Positions 10,787-22,657 of a DNA stretch of 64,000 nucleotides are shown here, piece by piece (positions within the stretch are counted from its first letter, which is position 1; every line of letters starts with the position of its first letter). Origin of the DNA: Agrobacterium vitis (GTDB lineage Bacteria > Pseudomonadota > Alphaproteobacteria > Rhizobiales > Rhizobiaceae). The DNA lies in assembly GCF_037039395.1 (NCBI RefSeq), contig NZ_CP146242.1:2305001-2369000 (forward strand), read 5' to 3'. The notes beneath the pieces are model-generated. The model was given only the letters and a program-made list of their open reading frames with translations. It was not told the DNA's origin and did not search any database. The translations under genes and the position numbers were made by a program.

Positions 10787-12139
10787 TCACGCTTTCACAA
10801 TCGTGTGGCCTGCGACCTGATCGGCAATGCTGCGGCGGGCAAGGGCGTTGCGGGTATCGACGATCAGCGGACACCAGTCGGCCAATTGCTGGTAATCGAC
10901 AGTGTCATGATCCGTGGCGATCAGCACCGCATCGAAGGCAGCGAGGCTTTCCTCGTTCCAGGCGATGCTGCGGCGGCCTTTCAGATGGCTATATTCGCGG
11001 GTTTTCGGAATTTCGGGCAGGAATGGGTCGAAATAGGCGACCTCGGCGCCGCGTTCCAGAATAAGCTCCATCAGCCGCAGCGACGGGCTTTCCCTGATGT
11101 CAGGAACGTTTTTCTTGTAGGCCAGACCCAAGATTAGCACGCGCGACCGGCTCAACGCTTTGCCGGCCTTGCGGTCCAACGCTTCGGCCAGCCTGGAGAC
11201 GACGTGATGCGGCATGGACGTGTTGATCTCGCCTGCCAGCTCGATGAATCGCGTCGGCTGGTCGTATTGGCGCGATTTCCAGGTCAGGTAAAACGGATCG
11301 ATGGGAATGCAATGGCCGCCGAGGCCCGGGCCGGGATAAAACGGCATATAGCCGAACGGCTTGGTCTTGGCGGCGTCGATCACCTCCCAGACATCGATGC
11401 CCATGGCGTCATAGACCAGCTTCAATTCATTGACCAAGGCGATATTGACAGCGCGGAAGATGTTTTCGGTCAGCTTGACGGCTTCCGCCGTCGCCGTGGA
11501 GGAGACGGGCACCACGGTTTTGACCACTGCACCATAAAAGGCCGCCATCAAGGCTGAAGCGTCGGGGCCATCGCCAGCGATGATCTTCGGAATGGTCGAG
11601 GTTTCAAATTCGCGATTGCCGGGATCTTCCCGTTCCGGGGAAAAACCGAGGAAGAAATGCTCTCCGGCCCGCAGTTCCGAATGTTCGAGGATCGGCTTTA
11701 CCACTTCCTGCGTGGTGCCGGGATAGGTGGTGGATTCCAGTACGATCAACTGGCCGGGCCTGAGCGACTTGGCAATCTGGCGGCAGGTGTTTTCCACATA
11801 GGACAGGTCAGGGTCACGGTTCTTGGTCAGCGGCGTCGGCACGCAGATGGCGATCACGTCATAATCGGCCAGCGCCAGGAAATCCGAGGTGGCGGAAAGG
11901 CGGCCCGCCGCGCATTCTTCGCGCAGAATATGCTCCGGCACGGCCTCGATATAGCTTGTCCCGGCTTCGATGGCGTCGATCTTGGCGGCGTCGATATCAA
12001 AGCCCATCACCGTGAATCCGGCCCGGGCAATGCTCACGGCCAGCGGCAGGCCGACATAGCCGAGGCCGATCACCGCTGCCTTTGCATGGCGGGACTGGAT
12101 GGCAGACAGCAATTCGGCGGCAACGGGATGATGGGACAT
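10787..12139 (-). CDS. Nucleotide-sugar dehydrogenase (WbpA/TviB type, UDP-HexNAc 6-dehydrogenase-like)
   Basis: This 450-residue NAD-dependent enzyme would oxidise C6 of a UDP-sugar to the uronic acid. The dinucleotide motif GLGYVG is at 25-30, the catalytic cysteine is C277 in GGHCIPIDP, and the C-terminal UDP-binding domain contains YKKNVPDIRESPS. The GPGLGGHCIPIDPFYLTW segment is closer to UDP-N-acetylhexosamine dehydrogenases than to UDP-glucose dehydrogenase (Ugd), but specificity is not certain. The start at 12139 (MSHHPVAAEL) is chosen because the open frame upstream to 12304 is low-complexity and not family-like. It is first in a two-gene unit with the methyltransferase and diverges from a glycosyltransferase. 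Confidence 0.9.
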   Translation of the reverse strand: MSHHPVAAELLSAIQSRHAKAAVIGLGYVGLPLAVSIARAGFTVMGFDIDAAKIDAIEAGTSYIEAVPEHILREECAAGRLSATSDFLALADYDVIAICVPTPLTKNRDPDLSYVENTCRQIAKSLRPGQLIVLESTTYPGTTQEVVKPILEHSELRAGEHFFLGFSPEREDPGNREFETSTIPKIIAGDGPDASALMAAFYGAVVKTVVPVSSTATAEAVKLTENIFRAVNIALVNELKLVYDAMGIDVWEVIDAAKTKPFGYMPFYPGPGLGGHCIPIDPFYLTWKSRQYDQPTRFIELAGEINTSMPHHVVSRLAEALDRKAGKALSRSRVLILGLAYKKNVPDIRESPSLRLMELILERGAEVAYFDPFLPEIPKTREYSHLKGRRSIAWNEESLAAFDAVLIATDHDTVDYQQLADWCPLIVDTRNALARRSIADQVAGHTIVKA

Positions 12140-12330
12140 GGGGGGATAAAGCTCCGCAGGCGATTTCAATACCGGCTTCAGTTGCGGTCCGCATGATGGG
12201 ATGTCAAGGGTGTGCGATGATCTTGTCGGGCAATGTTGATCGGCTGTGATAGGTGACGAGAAATCTGCCTCTGCCTCTTGCAACAGCCTGCGGACTGCGC
12301 ACATGTCCCTTCATGACGATGAGGCTGCCC

Positions 12331-13455
12331 ATGAAAATCGGCTTTTACGCGCCGTTGAAATCCCCTGACCATCCGGTCCCCTCCGGCGACCGGCTGATGG
12401 CACGCCTCCTGCTGCGGGCCTTGCGGCTCGCGGGCCATGATGTCACCGTGGCGTCTGATCTGCGCAGTTTCCACGCGACGCCGGAGACGGTTCTGCCGGA
12501 TCTGGCCCAGGCGGCGGAGGAAGAGATCGAGCGGTTGACCCGGCTTTATCGACGCCAGGGCAAGCCGGATCTGTGGTTTTGCTATCACCCGTATTACAAG
12601 GCGCCGGACCTGATCGGCCCCCCGCTCTGCCGCCGGTTTGCTATTCCCTATGTCACCGCCGAGGCCTCCTATTCGCAGCGGCGCAATCTCGGCGTCTGGG
12701 CTGGTTTTCAGGATATGCTGCTGGAGACGATCAGCAGTGCCGCTGTCAATCTCTGCCTGACGGCGCGCGACATGCAGGGCTTGCAGGCAGCCGTGCCGCA
12801 AGCCCGGCTGGCCCGGCTAACCCCTTTTATCGATGCGCAGGTCTTTCTTGCTCGCCCGCAGCAGCCAGAGCAGCATGTTTTGGCAACCGTGGCGATGATG
12901 CGCCCCGGCGACAAGATGAGCAGTTATGGCGCGCTGGCCAAAGCGCTGGAACTGCTGCCCGATCTTGCCTGGCGGCTGAAGGTGGTGGGGGATGGACCCT
13001 GTGGGGCCGAGGTGCGGGCGCTGTTTTCCGGCTTTCCGCCGGATAGGGTCGAATTCCTGGGCGAGCAACCGCCGGAAGTCGTCGCCGAGATCTTATCGAC
13101 CGCATCAATCTATGTCTGGCCTGGCCATGGCGAAGCCTATGGTCTTGCCTATCTGGAGGCGCAGGCGGCAGGACTGCCGGTCGTGGCCGAGGCCGTGGCA
13201 GGCGTGCCGGAAGTGGTTGCGCCTGATATCACCGGATTTTTAACGCCGCCCGGCGATGCGCCTGCCTATGCGCAAGCCATCGCGACCCTGCTGACCGATG
13301 CACAGCGACGGAGCGCGATGGGGCAAGCGGCCCGCCAGATGGTCAAGCAGGATCGCTCGATTGAGGCGGCCAGCGCCCGGCTTTTCACTGTTCTGGAACA
13401 GTGTCTGGGCGATAGTGCTAAACTGGAATCGGAAGGCGGCAGTCATAATGTCTGA
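12331..13455 (+). CDS. Glycosyltransferase family 4
   Basis: This 374-residue GT-B retaining glycosyltransferase has an N-terminal acceptor domain starting MKIGFYAPLKSPDHP and a C-terminal donor-binding domain. The E-x7-E pattern is GHGEAYGLAYLEA, followed by AGLPVVAEAVAGVPEVV, typical of the GT4 family. ATG 12331 has GAGG seven bases upstream; ATGs at 12313 and 12319 in the same frame are possible. It overlaps the deacetylase gene by eight bases, so the two are probably coupled. It likely transfers a sugar in the glycan pathway encoded here; donor and acceptor are unknown. Confidence 0.88.
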   Translation: MKIGFYAPLKSPDHPVPSGDRLMARLLLRALRLAGHDVTVASDLRSFHATPETVLPDLAQAAEEEIERLTRLYRRQGKPDLWFCYHPYYKAPDLIGPPLCRRFAIPYVTAEASYSQRRNLGVWAGFQDMLLETISSAAVNLCLTARDMQGLQAAVPQARLARLTPFIDAQVFLARPQQPEQHVLATVAMMRPGDKMSSYGALAKALELLPDLAWRLKVVGDGPCGAEVRALFSGFPPDRVEFLGEQPPEVVAEILSTASIYVWPGHGEAYGLAYLEAQAAGLPVVAEAVAGVPEVVAPDITGFLTPPGDAPAYAQAIATLLTDAQRRSAMGQAARQMVKQDRSIEAASARLFTVLEQCLGDSAKLESEGGSHNV

Positions 13456-14191
13456 AATTCTCTTGAGGCAGCGCCTCGATGATCTCGCCGCCCAGGGAAA
13501 GACCGTTAGCCTCTGGCTGCGCGATGACGATGCGGTCGAGCCCAGTGATCCGCTGGAGACTTTGCTGGCACTTGCCCGCCGCTTCCAGATACCGCTGACG
13601 CTGGCGGTCATTCCCGAGCCGACCGGTGCGGCGCTGGCCGGATTGCTGCGGGCAGAATCCCTTGCCACCATTGCCGTGCATGGCTGGAATCACCAGAGCC
13701 ACGCTGGTCCGGGTGAAAAGAAGCAGGAACTTGGCGGGCATCGTCCGGCGGCAATCGTCCTGGACGAGCTGCGCCAGGGATTGGCCAAGCTGCACGGACT
13801 TTACGGCGAACAGCTGCTGCCGATGCTGGTGCCGCCCTGGAACCGGATCGACAAGGCTTTGCTGCCAGCGTTGCCGGGTCTCGGCTTTACGGCGCTGTCG
13901 GTGTTTGGCCGGGAGAAGCGCATAGATACTCTAACCCTTCTCAACACCCATGTGGATGTGATGGATTGGCACGGGACGCGCGGTGGGCGGGATGCCGATA
14001 TCCTGTTTGCGGAACTGGCGGACTATTTGGCGCCGGACACTGAACCTTTACACGCCATCGGCATCCTCACCCATCATCTGGTTCATGACCAAGCGGTCTG
14101 GGATTTCCTGACGCGGCTGTTCGCGCTGACCGTCACCCATCCGGCCTGCCGCTGGGAAAGTGCGCGGACATTGCTTCAGCGGCAAGCATAA
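13448..14191 (+). CDS. Polysaccharide deacetylase family protein (NodB-like fold)
   Basis: A 247-residue protein with a divergent carbohydrate-esterase-4 pattern. The metal-binding Asp motif appears as LRDDDAV (24-30), the His motif as HGWNHQSH (78-85), and a VPPWNR motif follows later. No signal peptide is visible, so it may act in the cytoplasm on a lipid-linked or nucleotide-linked intermediate. The start ATG 13448 lies inside the end of the preceding glycosyltransferase. The family call is reasonable; the substrate (an N-acetylhexosamine would be expected) is inference. Confidence 0.8.
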   Translation: MSEILLRQRLDDLAAQGKTVSLWLRDDDAVEPSDPLETLLALARRFQIPLTLAVIPEPTGAALAGLLRAESLATIAVHGWNHQSHAGPGEKKQELGGHRPAAIVLDELRQGLAKLHGLYGEQLLPMLVPPWNRIDKALLPALPGLGFTALSVFGREKRIDTLTLLNTHVDVMDWHGTRGGRDADILFAELADYLAPDTEPLHAIGILTHHLVHDQAVWDFLTRLFALTVTHPACRWESARTLLQRQA

Positions 14192-14195
14192 GCGC

Positions 14196-15179
14196 CTACC
14201 AGGATTTCCAGCCGATCAGCAGGCCGCCATCCGTGGTCAGGGCTGCATCCCGAGCTGCCTCCACCTCGGTAAATGGTGCGCCGCGTTCCAGATTGGCGGC
14301 AATGAGGCGCGCGTCGGGAACGGTAAAGCTGGTGCCTCGAAACACCACGGTCATCAGCAGCGGCCCGGTAGACCACCAGGCGGGGGCATCCGGCAGCAGC
14401 GCCATGGCCTGCGGCATGGCCTCAATGATCCGCGCAAAGACCGGATGGCCGGGCGGGCTGGCGATGAAGGAATTGGTCATCAGCAGGCTGCCGAGACCTG
14501 TCTGACGCGGCGTGTCTTCGGCAAGGGCGGCAAGCCCGACCAGAGAAAGACAATCGGCAAAGCCGATATCGTCACGGGCCGGATACCAGTCGCAATCGAG
14601 GTAGATCCCACCGAATTGCTGAAGGATCAGATAGCGCGCCACATCGACAGCGCCGGGAAAGTCGCCGCGGGCCAGCATGGCTTTAAAGCTTGGATGCTGG
14701 TCAAACCCCTGTGCTTCAAGGTCCGCCTCGCGCCACAGCCGATAGGCAAAGCCATGGCGGGCGCAGTGGGCGGCCCAGGCCTGGCAGGCGGGCGGCAAGG
14801 ACAGTGTTCCGAGCCAGATCTGGTGCAGCACTCTTGGCACTGCCTCGCGGTTCAGCGCTGCCATATCCCGCCGCTCATCGCTGCTGAAGCACGAAAACGG
14901 CAAAAGCAGGACCGGCGGTGGCGCAAGTGTATATTGCAGCCCAGTGACCCGCAGCCGGTCTCCGGCAATCTTGGCAAGCTTCAGATAGGCCGAATGCAGC
15001 TTGCGCGGCATACCAAGTGCGGTGTCCGGCCCAAGCCCGGCCTGTGCCAGCAAATCGTGGTCGCCAGCCAGGGCATCCAGCACAGCTTTTGCCGCCTCGA
15101 GCTCGCGCTTTTTGGCAAGCTCCAGGCTTTGGGCAATCATGGCGCGACTTTTCAGTCTCGGGGGTAAGTCTTGGCTCAC
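14196..15179 (-). CDS. Glycosyltransferase with DXD motif (GT32 / Gly_transf_sug family)
   Basis: A 327-residue cytoplasmic protein. The central domain contains PRVLHQIWLG and DVARYLILQQFGGIYLDCDW, the conserved pattern of OCH1-like sugar transferases, with the metal-binding DCD at 195-197. The N-terminal 100 residues are helical and not family-specific. The gene is convergent with the deacetylase gene, four bases apart, and divergent from the ABC operon. The GTG start at 15179 gives the longest form; ATG 15140 (MIAQSLELAKK) is an alternative, and neither has a strong ribosome-binding site. Confidence 0.82.
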   Translation of the reverse strand: MSQDLPPRLKSRAMIAQSLELAKKRELEAAKAVLDALAGDHDLLAQAGLGPDTALGMPRKLHSAYLKLAKIAGDRLRVTGLQYTLAPPPVLLLPFSCFSSDERRDMAALNREAVPRVLHQIWLGTLSLPPACQAWAAHCARHGFAYRLWREADLEAQGFDQHPSFKAMLARGDFPGAVDVARYLILQQFGGIYLDCDWYPARDDIGFADCLSLVGLAALAEDTPRQTGLGSLLMTNSFIASPPGHPVFARIIEAMPQAMALLPDAPAWWSTGPLLMTVVFRGTSFTVPDARLIAANLERGAPFTEVEAARDAALTTDGGLLIGWKSW

Positions 15180-15351
15180 GATGACAGGTCCATTTTATCA
15201 GTCTTCTGACCTACCGATAAAAAACTGACATGTGCAAGCCGTAAAGCCATGTCCGGGTCTCGATTGAAGCATGTGTGTCAGCGATAGACATCAATGATTT
15301 GCTAAGATACGGTGGCTACAAAGTCATAGGATGGGTTGGGAAAAGTGACGC

Positions 15352-17234
<1,883 letters not shown>

Positions 17235-17238
<4 letters not shown>

Positions 17239-19157
17239 TCCGCCACCGCCTTACCCGCCGTCGGGCGCTTGCGCTGATGTCCGCCGCCTTTCTGCCGCGC
17301 CCGCTTCTGGCAGCGTCTCATCCAAGTGAACCGGAACTGCTGAAAGCCAAGGTCGAGGCTGGCCAACTGCCGCCAATGGCTGAGCGTCTGCCGAAAGTAC
17401 CGCGCGTCATCCCTCTTTCGGGACCTGAGCGGGCGCCGGGGCGCTATGGCGGCACGATCCGCATGTTGATCGGTGGCCAGCGCGATATCAGATATATGTC
17501 GATCAATTGTTACTGTCGGCTGATCGGCTATGACCTCGCCTTCAATTTCCAGCCGGATCTGCTGGAACGGTTCGAGGTGGTCGAGGAGCGGATCTTTACC
17601 TTCCACCTGCGCGACGGCCATCGCTGGTCGGACGGTTCGCCGTTTACGGCAGAGGATTTCCGCTATGTCTGGGAAGATATGTTCCATGACAAGAAGCTTT
17701 ACAAGGGTGGAATTCCCACGGTTTTCCGGGTCAATGACAAGGAGCCGGTCTTTGAGGTGCTGGACGCGCTGACCGTTCGTTATACCTGGGAGGACCCTAA
17801 TCCGGATTTCCTGGCCGAGCTTGCCGCCCCGACCGCAACGCGTCTGATGATGCCCGGCGCCTATCTCAAGCAGTTCCACCACAAATACCAGACCAAGGAG
17901 AAGCTGGAGGAGCTGGCCAAACGAAACGGCGTGCAGGATTGGGTGCCGCTGCATCAGAAAATGTCGCGCATCGTGCGCCCGGAAAATCCTGACCTGCCGA
18001 CGCTGGATGCCTGGCTTCCCCGGACTGCGCCGCCATCGGGCCAGTTCATCTTCGAGCGTAATCCTTTCTATCACCGGGTGGACGAGAACGGCTTGCAGCT
18101 ACCCTATATCGACAAGGTGGTGATGGGCGTTGGTTCCGGCGACCTGATTTCGGCCAAGACCGGCACGGGCGAAAGCGATCTGCAATTCACCAATCTGGAT
18201 TTTGCCGATTATACTTTCCTGAAAAACGCCGAGAAACGCTATCCGATCAAGGTCGATCTGTGGAAGCGCACCCAAGGGGCGCGCATCGCGCTGATGCCCA
18301 ACCTGAATTGCAAGGATCTGGTCTGGCGCCAGGTGCTGCTCGATGTTCGGGTGCGCCGGGCGCTGTCCCTGGCCATCAACCGCGAAGAGATCAACAAGGC
18401 GGTGTTTTTCGGCCTGGCCCAGGCTTCCGCCAATGCCATCCTGCCCGAAAGCCCGCTGTTCAAGCCGGAATATCGCGATGCCTGGGCCGGGTTCGACCCC
18501 GATCAGGCGAATGCGCTGTTGGACGAGGCGGGATTGACCCGCCCTGATCGGCATGGCCTTCGCTTGTTGCCGGACGGGCGTGAGGCAGTGCTGATCGTTG
18601 AGAGCGCCGGGGAAAGCTCCTTCGATTCCGACGTGCTGGAGTTGATTACCGATCACTTCCGCAAGATCGGCTTTCGCCTCTTTGTGCATATCTCGCATCG
18701 CGAACTGTTTCGCCGCCGGATTACCAATGGCGAAACGGTGATGGCCGTCTGGCAGGGATTGGACAATGGCGTTCCGACCGCCGATATGTCGCCGCGTGAA
18801 TTGGCGCCGACCAGCGACGAACAGCTGCAATGGCCGCTCTGGGGCCTGCATACGCTGTCGGGCGGTGGCGATGGCCGAGCGCCGGAAATTCCCGAGGCGC
18901 GAGCGCTGCTTGATCTGTTTCGGGCCTGGCGGCAGTCTGATCTGCTGGAGGAGCGCACGGCGATCTGGCATGACATGCTGCGGCTCTATACCGATCAGGT
19001 CTTTACCATCGGCATCGTCAATTCCGCCTTGCAGCCGGTGGTGAAATCGCGAAAGCTCAGGAACCTGCCGGAAAAAGGCCTGTTCGGCTTCGTCCCGACC
19101 TCCCAACTCGGCGTCTATATGCCGGATACATTCTGGTATGATGAGGATGCGACATGA
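17235..19157 (+). CDS. ABC importer substrate-binding protein, family 5 (oligopeptide/oligosaccharide type)
   Basis: A 640-residue periplasmic SBP_bac_5 protein. The N-terminus MIRHRLTRRRALALMSAAFL has a twin-arginine-like start and a hydrophobic stretch ending near LLAAS, so it is probably exported by Tat or Sec. The body has the cluster 1 pattern FTFHLRDGHRWSDGSPFTAEDF. Large size fits the peptide/opine/oligosaccharide-binding branch. The start overlaps the ATPase stop (ATGA-type). The ligand is unknown; its place among glycosyltransferases makes a sugar-containing ligand worth considering. Confidence 0.9.
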
Positions 19158-20152
19158 TCCGCTATATTCTCTGGCGCATCGCCGTGATGATCCCGACGCT
19201 GATCATGATTTCCATGCTGGTCTTCACCATTATCGAATTGCCGCCTGGCGATTACTTTGAAAGCTATGTCGAGGAAATGCGGGCCATCGGCGAAAAGGCC
19301 GATTTGCAGGAAATCGAGGATTTGAAGGCGCGCTATGGTTTCGACCAGCCCGCGCCGATCCGCTATTTCAACTGGGTCACTGGCTTCGTGCAGGGCGATT
19401 TCGGCTATTCTTTCGAATATCGCATGCCGGTGGCCGATGTGGTGGGAGACCGGGTCTGGCTGACCATTCTGGTTTCCACCGTCACCATCGCGGTCACCTG
19501 GCTGCTGGCCTTTCCGATCGGCATCTATTCGGCCACCCATCAATATAGCTGGGGCGATTACGGGTTGACCCTGCTGGGCCTGATCGGCATCGCCGTGCCG
19601 AATTTCATCCTGGCGCTTGTCATGATGTATTTCGCCAATATCTGGTTCGGCATCTCTATCGGCCATCTGATGGACCAGCGCTTTCTGGGTCAGGCGATGA
19701 GCTGGGACAAGTTCAAGTCTATCCTCGAACATCTCTGGATTCCGGTGATTATCATCGGCACGGCGGGCACCGCTGGCATGGTGCGCCGTGTCAGGGCCAA
19801 TCTGCTGGATGAGCTGCACAAGCAATATGTGATGACGGCGCGCGCCAAGGGCCTGCATCCGTTTCGGGTGCTGATCAAGTATCCGCTGCGCATGTCATTG
19901 AATTTCTTCATTTCCGATATCGGCTCGATCCTGCCGACGATCATTTCCGGGGCGGAAATTACCGCCGTCGTGCTGTCTCTGGAAACCACCGGCCCGATGC
20001 TGATCCGGGCGCTTCAGGACCAGGACATGTATCTGGCCGGGTCGTTCCTGATGTTCCTGGCCGTGCTGACGGTCATCGGCGTGCTGATCTCGGATATCGC
20101 GCTGGCGCTGCTTGATCCGCGTATCCGTTTGCAGGGAGGGCGCAGCAAGTGA
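19154..20152 (+). CDS. ABC importer permease, DppB/OppB type
   Basis: A 332-residue inner-membrane permease. The N-terminal helix MIRYILWRIAVMIPTLIMIS is characteristic of DppB. A periplasmic segment follows, then about five more helices and the ATPase-contact EAA-like loop around KQYVMTARAKGLHPFRVLIKYPLR. It overlaps its neighbours by four bases on both sides and forms the translocation pore with the next gene product. Confidence 0.93.
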   Translation: MIRYILWRIAVMIPTLIMISMLVFTIIELPPGDYFESYVEEMRAIGEKADLQEIEDLKARYGFDQPAPIRYFNWVTGFVQGDFGYSFEYRMPVADVVGDRVWLTILVSTVTIAVTWLLAFPIGIYSATHQYSWGDYGLTLLGLIGIAVPNFILALVMMYFANIWFGISIGHLMDQRFLGQAMSWDKFKSILEHLWIPVIIIGTAGTAGMVRRVRANLLDELHKQYVMTARAKGLHPFRVLIKYPLRMSLNFFISDIGSILPTIISGAEITAVVLSLETTGPMLIRALQDQDMYLAGSFLMFLAVLTVIGVLISDIALALLDPRIRLQGGRSK

Positions 20153-21339
20153 GCGATCCGCGAATGCCTTCCACCGGCCCTGCCTCTGGCGCCTTGGCAC
20201 ATTACGTGTCGCCAGCTCCGTTTGACCCCTATGCGATTGAAGATGAGGCAACATCCCGGCGCTCACCGGTAGACCAGGCCTCGCAATTTCGCCTGACCTG
20301 GTGGCGGTTCAAGCGGCACAAACTGGCCTATTATTCCGGCATTCTGCTGTTGACGGCCTATCTGATGATCGTCGTCATCGAATTTTTAGCCCCCTACAAC
20401 GTCCATAGCCGCAATGTCGACCGGATCTACGCGCCGCCGCAAGCCGTGCATCTGTTCGATGAGAACGGTTTTGTCGGGCCTTTCGTCTATGGCCGGACGA
20501 TGTCGCTGGATATGGACACATTGAAGCGGGTCTATACCGACGATCCGCAACAGGTGCAGAAGCTGCGGTTTTTCTGCCGTGGCGACAGCTATCGTTTCTG
20601 GGGCCTGGTGGACAGCGATCTGCATCTGGTCTGCCCGGCGGAAGGTGGCAATTTCTTCCTGCTCGGCACCGACCGGCTGGGCCGGGACGTGCTGTCACGC
20701 ATTCTCTACGGCGCCCGGATTTCGCTGACCATCGGTCTTCTGGGCGTGATGACCAGTTTCGTGCTTGGCATCGTCATCGGCGGGCTGGCTGGCTATTGGG
20801 GCGGCTGGTTCGACATGGTCGTGCAGCGCATTACCGAAGTGCTGCATTCCATTCCCAGCATTCCGCTGTGGCTGGCGCTGGCGGCGATCATGCCGCCGGA
20901 TTGGAGCCCGTTGCTGGTATATCTCGGCATCACCTTCATTCTCGGCCTTTTGGACTGGACGGGGCTGGCGCGGGCGGTGCGCTCTAAGCTGCTGGCGCTG
21001 CGCGAAGAAGATTATGTGCTTGCCGCCCAGATGATGGGATCGGGGAGCGCCCGCATCATCGGTCGCCATCTTATTCCCGGCTTCATGTCACATCTGATTG
21101 CCAGCGCGACGTTGACCATTCCCGGCATGATCCTTGGCGAAACAACCCTGAGTTTTCTGGGGCTTGGCCTTCGTCCACCAATTACCAGCTGGGGTGTGTT
21201 GCTGACAGAGGCGCGCTCGGTCAATGTGATTGCGCTTTATCCTTGGCTGCTGTTCCCGGTTGTTCCCGTCATCGTGATCATTCTTGCCTTCAATTTTCTA
21301 GGGGATGGTCTTAGGGATGCAGCAGATCCATATAAGTGA
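20149..21339 (+). CDS. ABC importer permease, DppC/OppC (YejE-like) type
   Basis: A 396-residue permease. A cytoplasmic N-terminus of about 55 residues is followed by the first helix (YYSGILLLTAYLMIVVIEFL). A long periplasmic segment of roughly 95 residues precedes the FLLGTDRLGRDVLSRILYGAR motif and the conserved permease core. EAA-like loop: DYVLAAQMMGSGSARIIGRH. Long loops of this kind occur in YejE-like proteins. Translation appears to start at GTG 20149, overlapping the previous stop (GTGA). It ends the four-gene unit; a glycosyltransferase follows after about 105 bases. Confidence 0.92.
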   Translation: MSDPRMPSTGPASGALAHYVSPAPFDPYAIEDEATSRRSPVDQASQFRLTWWRFKRHKLAYYSGILLLTAYLMIVVIEFLAPYNVHSRNVDRIYAPPQAVHLFDENGFVGPFVYGRTMSLDMDTLKRVYTDDPQQVQKLRFFCRGDSYRFWGLVDSDLHLVCPAEGGNFFLLGTDRLGRDVLSRILYGARISLTIGLLGVMTSFVLGIVIGGLAGYWGGWFDMVVQRITEVLHSIPSIPLWLALAAIMPPDWSPLLVYLGITFILGLLDWTGLARAVRSKLLALREEDYVLAAQMMGSGSARIIGRHLIPGFMSHLIASATLTIPGMILGETTLSFLGLGLRPPITSWGVLLTEARSVNVIALYPWLLFPVVPVIVIILAFNFLGDGLRDAADPYK

Positions 21340-21444
21340 TCGCTGTAAACAGGAACGGCGACCTTTATTCGTGCCCATGGCTGCTGCTCAGTCCGTCCGG
21401 ATTGACTGATCCATGCAGTGACACTTCTCGGAGAGACTGACCAC

Positions 21445-22653
21445 ATGTCGAGACGACTGGGGCAAGCCCGCATCCTCATGTACAGCCATGATACGTTCGG
21501 TCTCGGCCATTTGCGCCGTTGCCGCACCATTGCCCATTCGCTGGTGGAGGATTATCGCGGCCTGCAAGTGCTGATCATTTCAGGCGCGACGATTGCCGGT
21601 GCCTTCGATTATCGCGCCCGGGTCGATTTCGTCAAAATTCCCAGCGTCATCAAGTTGCGCAATGGCGAATATACCTCGATGGACCGCCATATCGATCTGC
21701 ATGAAACGTTGAAAATGCGCCAGTCGATCATCCGCCACACGGCGGAAAGTTTCGAGCCGGACATGTTCATCATCGACAAGGAACCGCTTGGCCTGCGCGG
21801 CGAGGTGGAGGACACGCTGACCTATCTGAAGACCCGCGGCACCAAACTGGTGCTCGGCCTGCGCGATGTGATGGATGCGCCGCATCTTCTGGAAGCGGAA
21901 TGGAAGCGCAATGATGTGCTGGCCAAGATCGCCCGGCTCTATGACGATGTCTGGGTCTATGGGCCGCCGGATTTCTACGATCCGCTGACAGGTATCGACG
22001 CGCCACCGGCCTTGCGCTCGAAAATGCGGTTTGTCGGCTTCCTGCAACGCAATGCCCTGACGGGAACCCGGTCGGATCACTCGCCCCAGGAAGATTACCT
22101 GCTGGTGACCACTGGCGGCGGTGGCGATGGCGGCGATCTGGTGCGCGATGTCATTGCCGCCTATCAGGCCGATCCGACGCTGGACCAGCAGGCCCTGGTG
22201 GTGCTGGGGCCTTATATGCCCGCCGACTTGCGGCAGAAATTCATGGAGGCGGGATCGCGCCATCCAAAGCTGACGATGATTGAATTCGACAACCGCATGG
22301 AAGACCTGATCGCCGGTGCCAAGGCGGTGGTGGCCATGGGCGGCTATAATACCTATTGTGAAATCCTGTCCTTCGATAAGCCCGCCCTGATCGTGCCGCG
22401 CACCGAGCCGCGTGAGGAACAGTTGATCCGCGCCACCCGCGCTTGTGAATTGGGTCTGGTCAGCATGGTCCTGCCTGATCAATCCTGCGATGGCATGGCT
22501 TTTGCACAGGCGATCAAGGCCGTGTTGAAACGCGATCCGCCCTCGGTCAGTGCGCCGGGCATGCATCTCGAGGGCTTGCCGACCATTTCCCGCATCGTTG
22601 CCGACTGTCTCGAGGAGCGCGGTGCCGGACGTCTCTCGGTGGTGCAAGGGTAG
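21445..22653 (+). CDS. Predicted glycosyltransferase (MurG-like, COG4671 type)
   Basis: A 402-residue GT-B enzyme. The N-terminus has ARILMYSHDTFGLGHLRRCR, a glycine-rich acceptor-loop pattern like MurG/GT28. The C-terminal donor domain has VTTGGGGDGGDLV and the late MGGYNTYCEILSFDKPALIVPR pattern. Start ATG 21445 has GGAGAG upstream; an earlier in-frame start at 21418 lacks one. It lies four bases before the next glycosyltransferase. It is paralogous to the gene at 24007 (shared GHL-R, RD-hxx and GGYNT/AGYNT motifs). The sugar donor is unknown. Confidence 0.85.
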   Translation: MSRRLGQARILMYSHDTFGLGHLRRCRTIAHSLVEDYRGLQVLIISGATIAGAFDYRARVDFVKIPSVIKLRNGEYTSMDRHIDLHETLKMRQSIIRHTAESFEPDMFIIDKEPLGLRGEVEDTLTYLKTRGTKLVLGLRDVMDAPHLLEAEWKRNDVLAKIARLYDDVWVYGPPDFYDPLTGIDAPPALRSKMRFVGFLQRNALTGTRSDHSPQEDYLLVTTGGGGDGGDLVRDVIAAYQADPTLDQQALVVLGPYMPADLRQKFMEAGSRHPKLTMIEFDNRMEDLIAGAKAVVAMGGYNTYCEILSFDKPALIVPRTEPREEQLIRATRACELGLVSMVLPDQSCDGMAFAQAIKAVLKRDPPSVSAPGMHLEGLPTISRIVADCLEERGAGRLSVVQG

Positions 22654-22657
22654 TATC

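Noticed and set aside
12140..12304. Longer start of the nucleotide-sugar dehydrogenase
   Set aside because: The extra 55 residues are not like the family and overlap the divergent promoter region.
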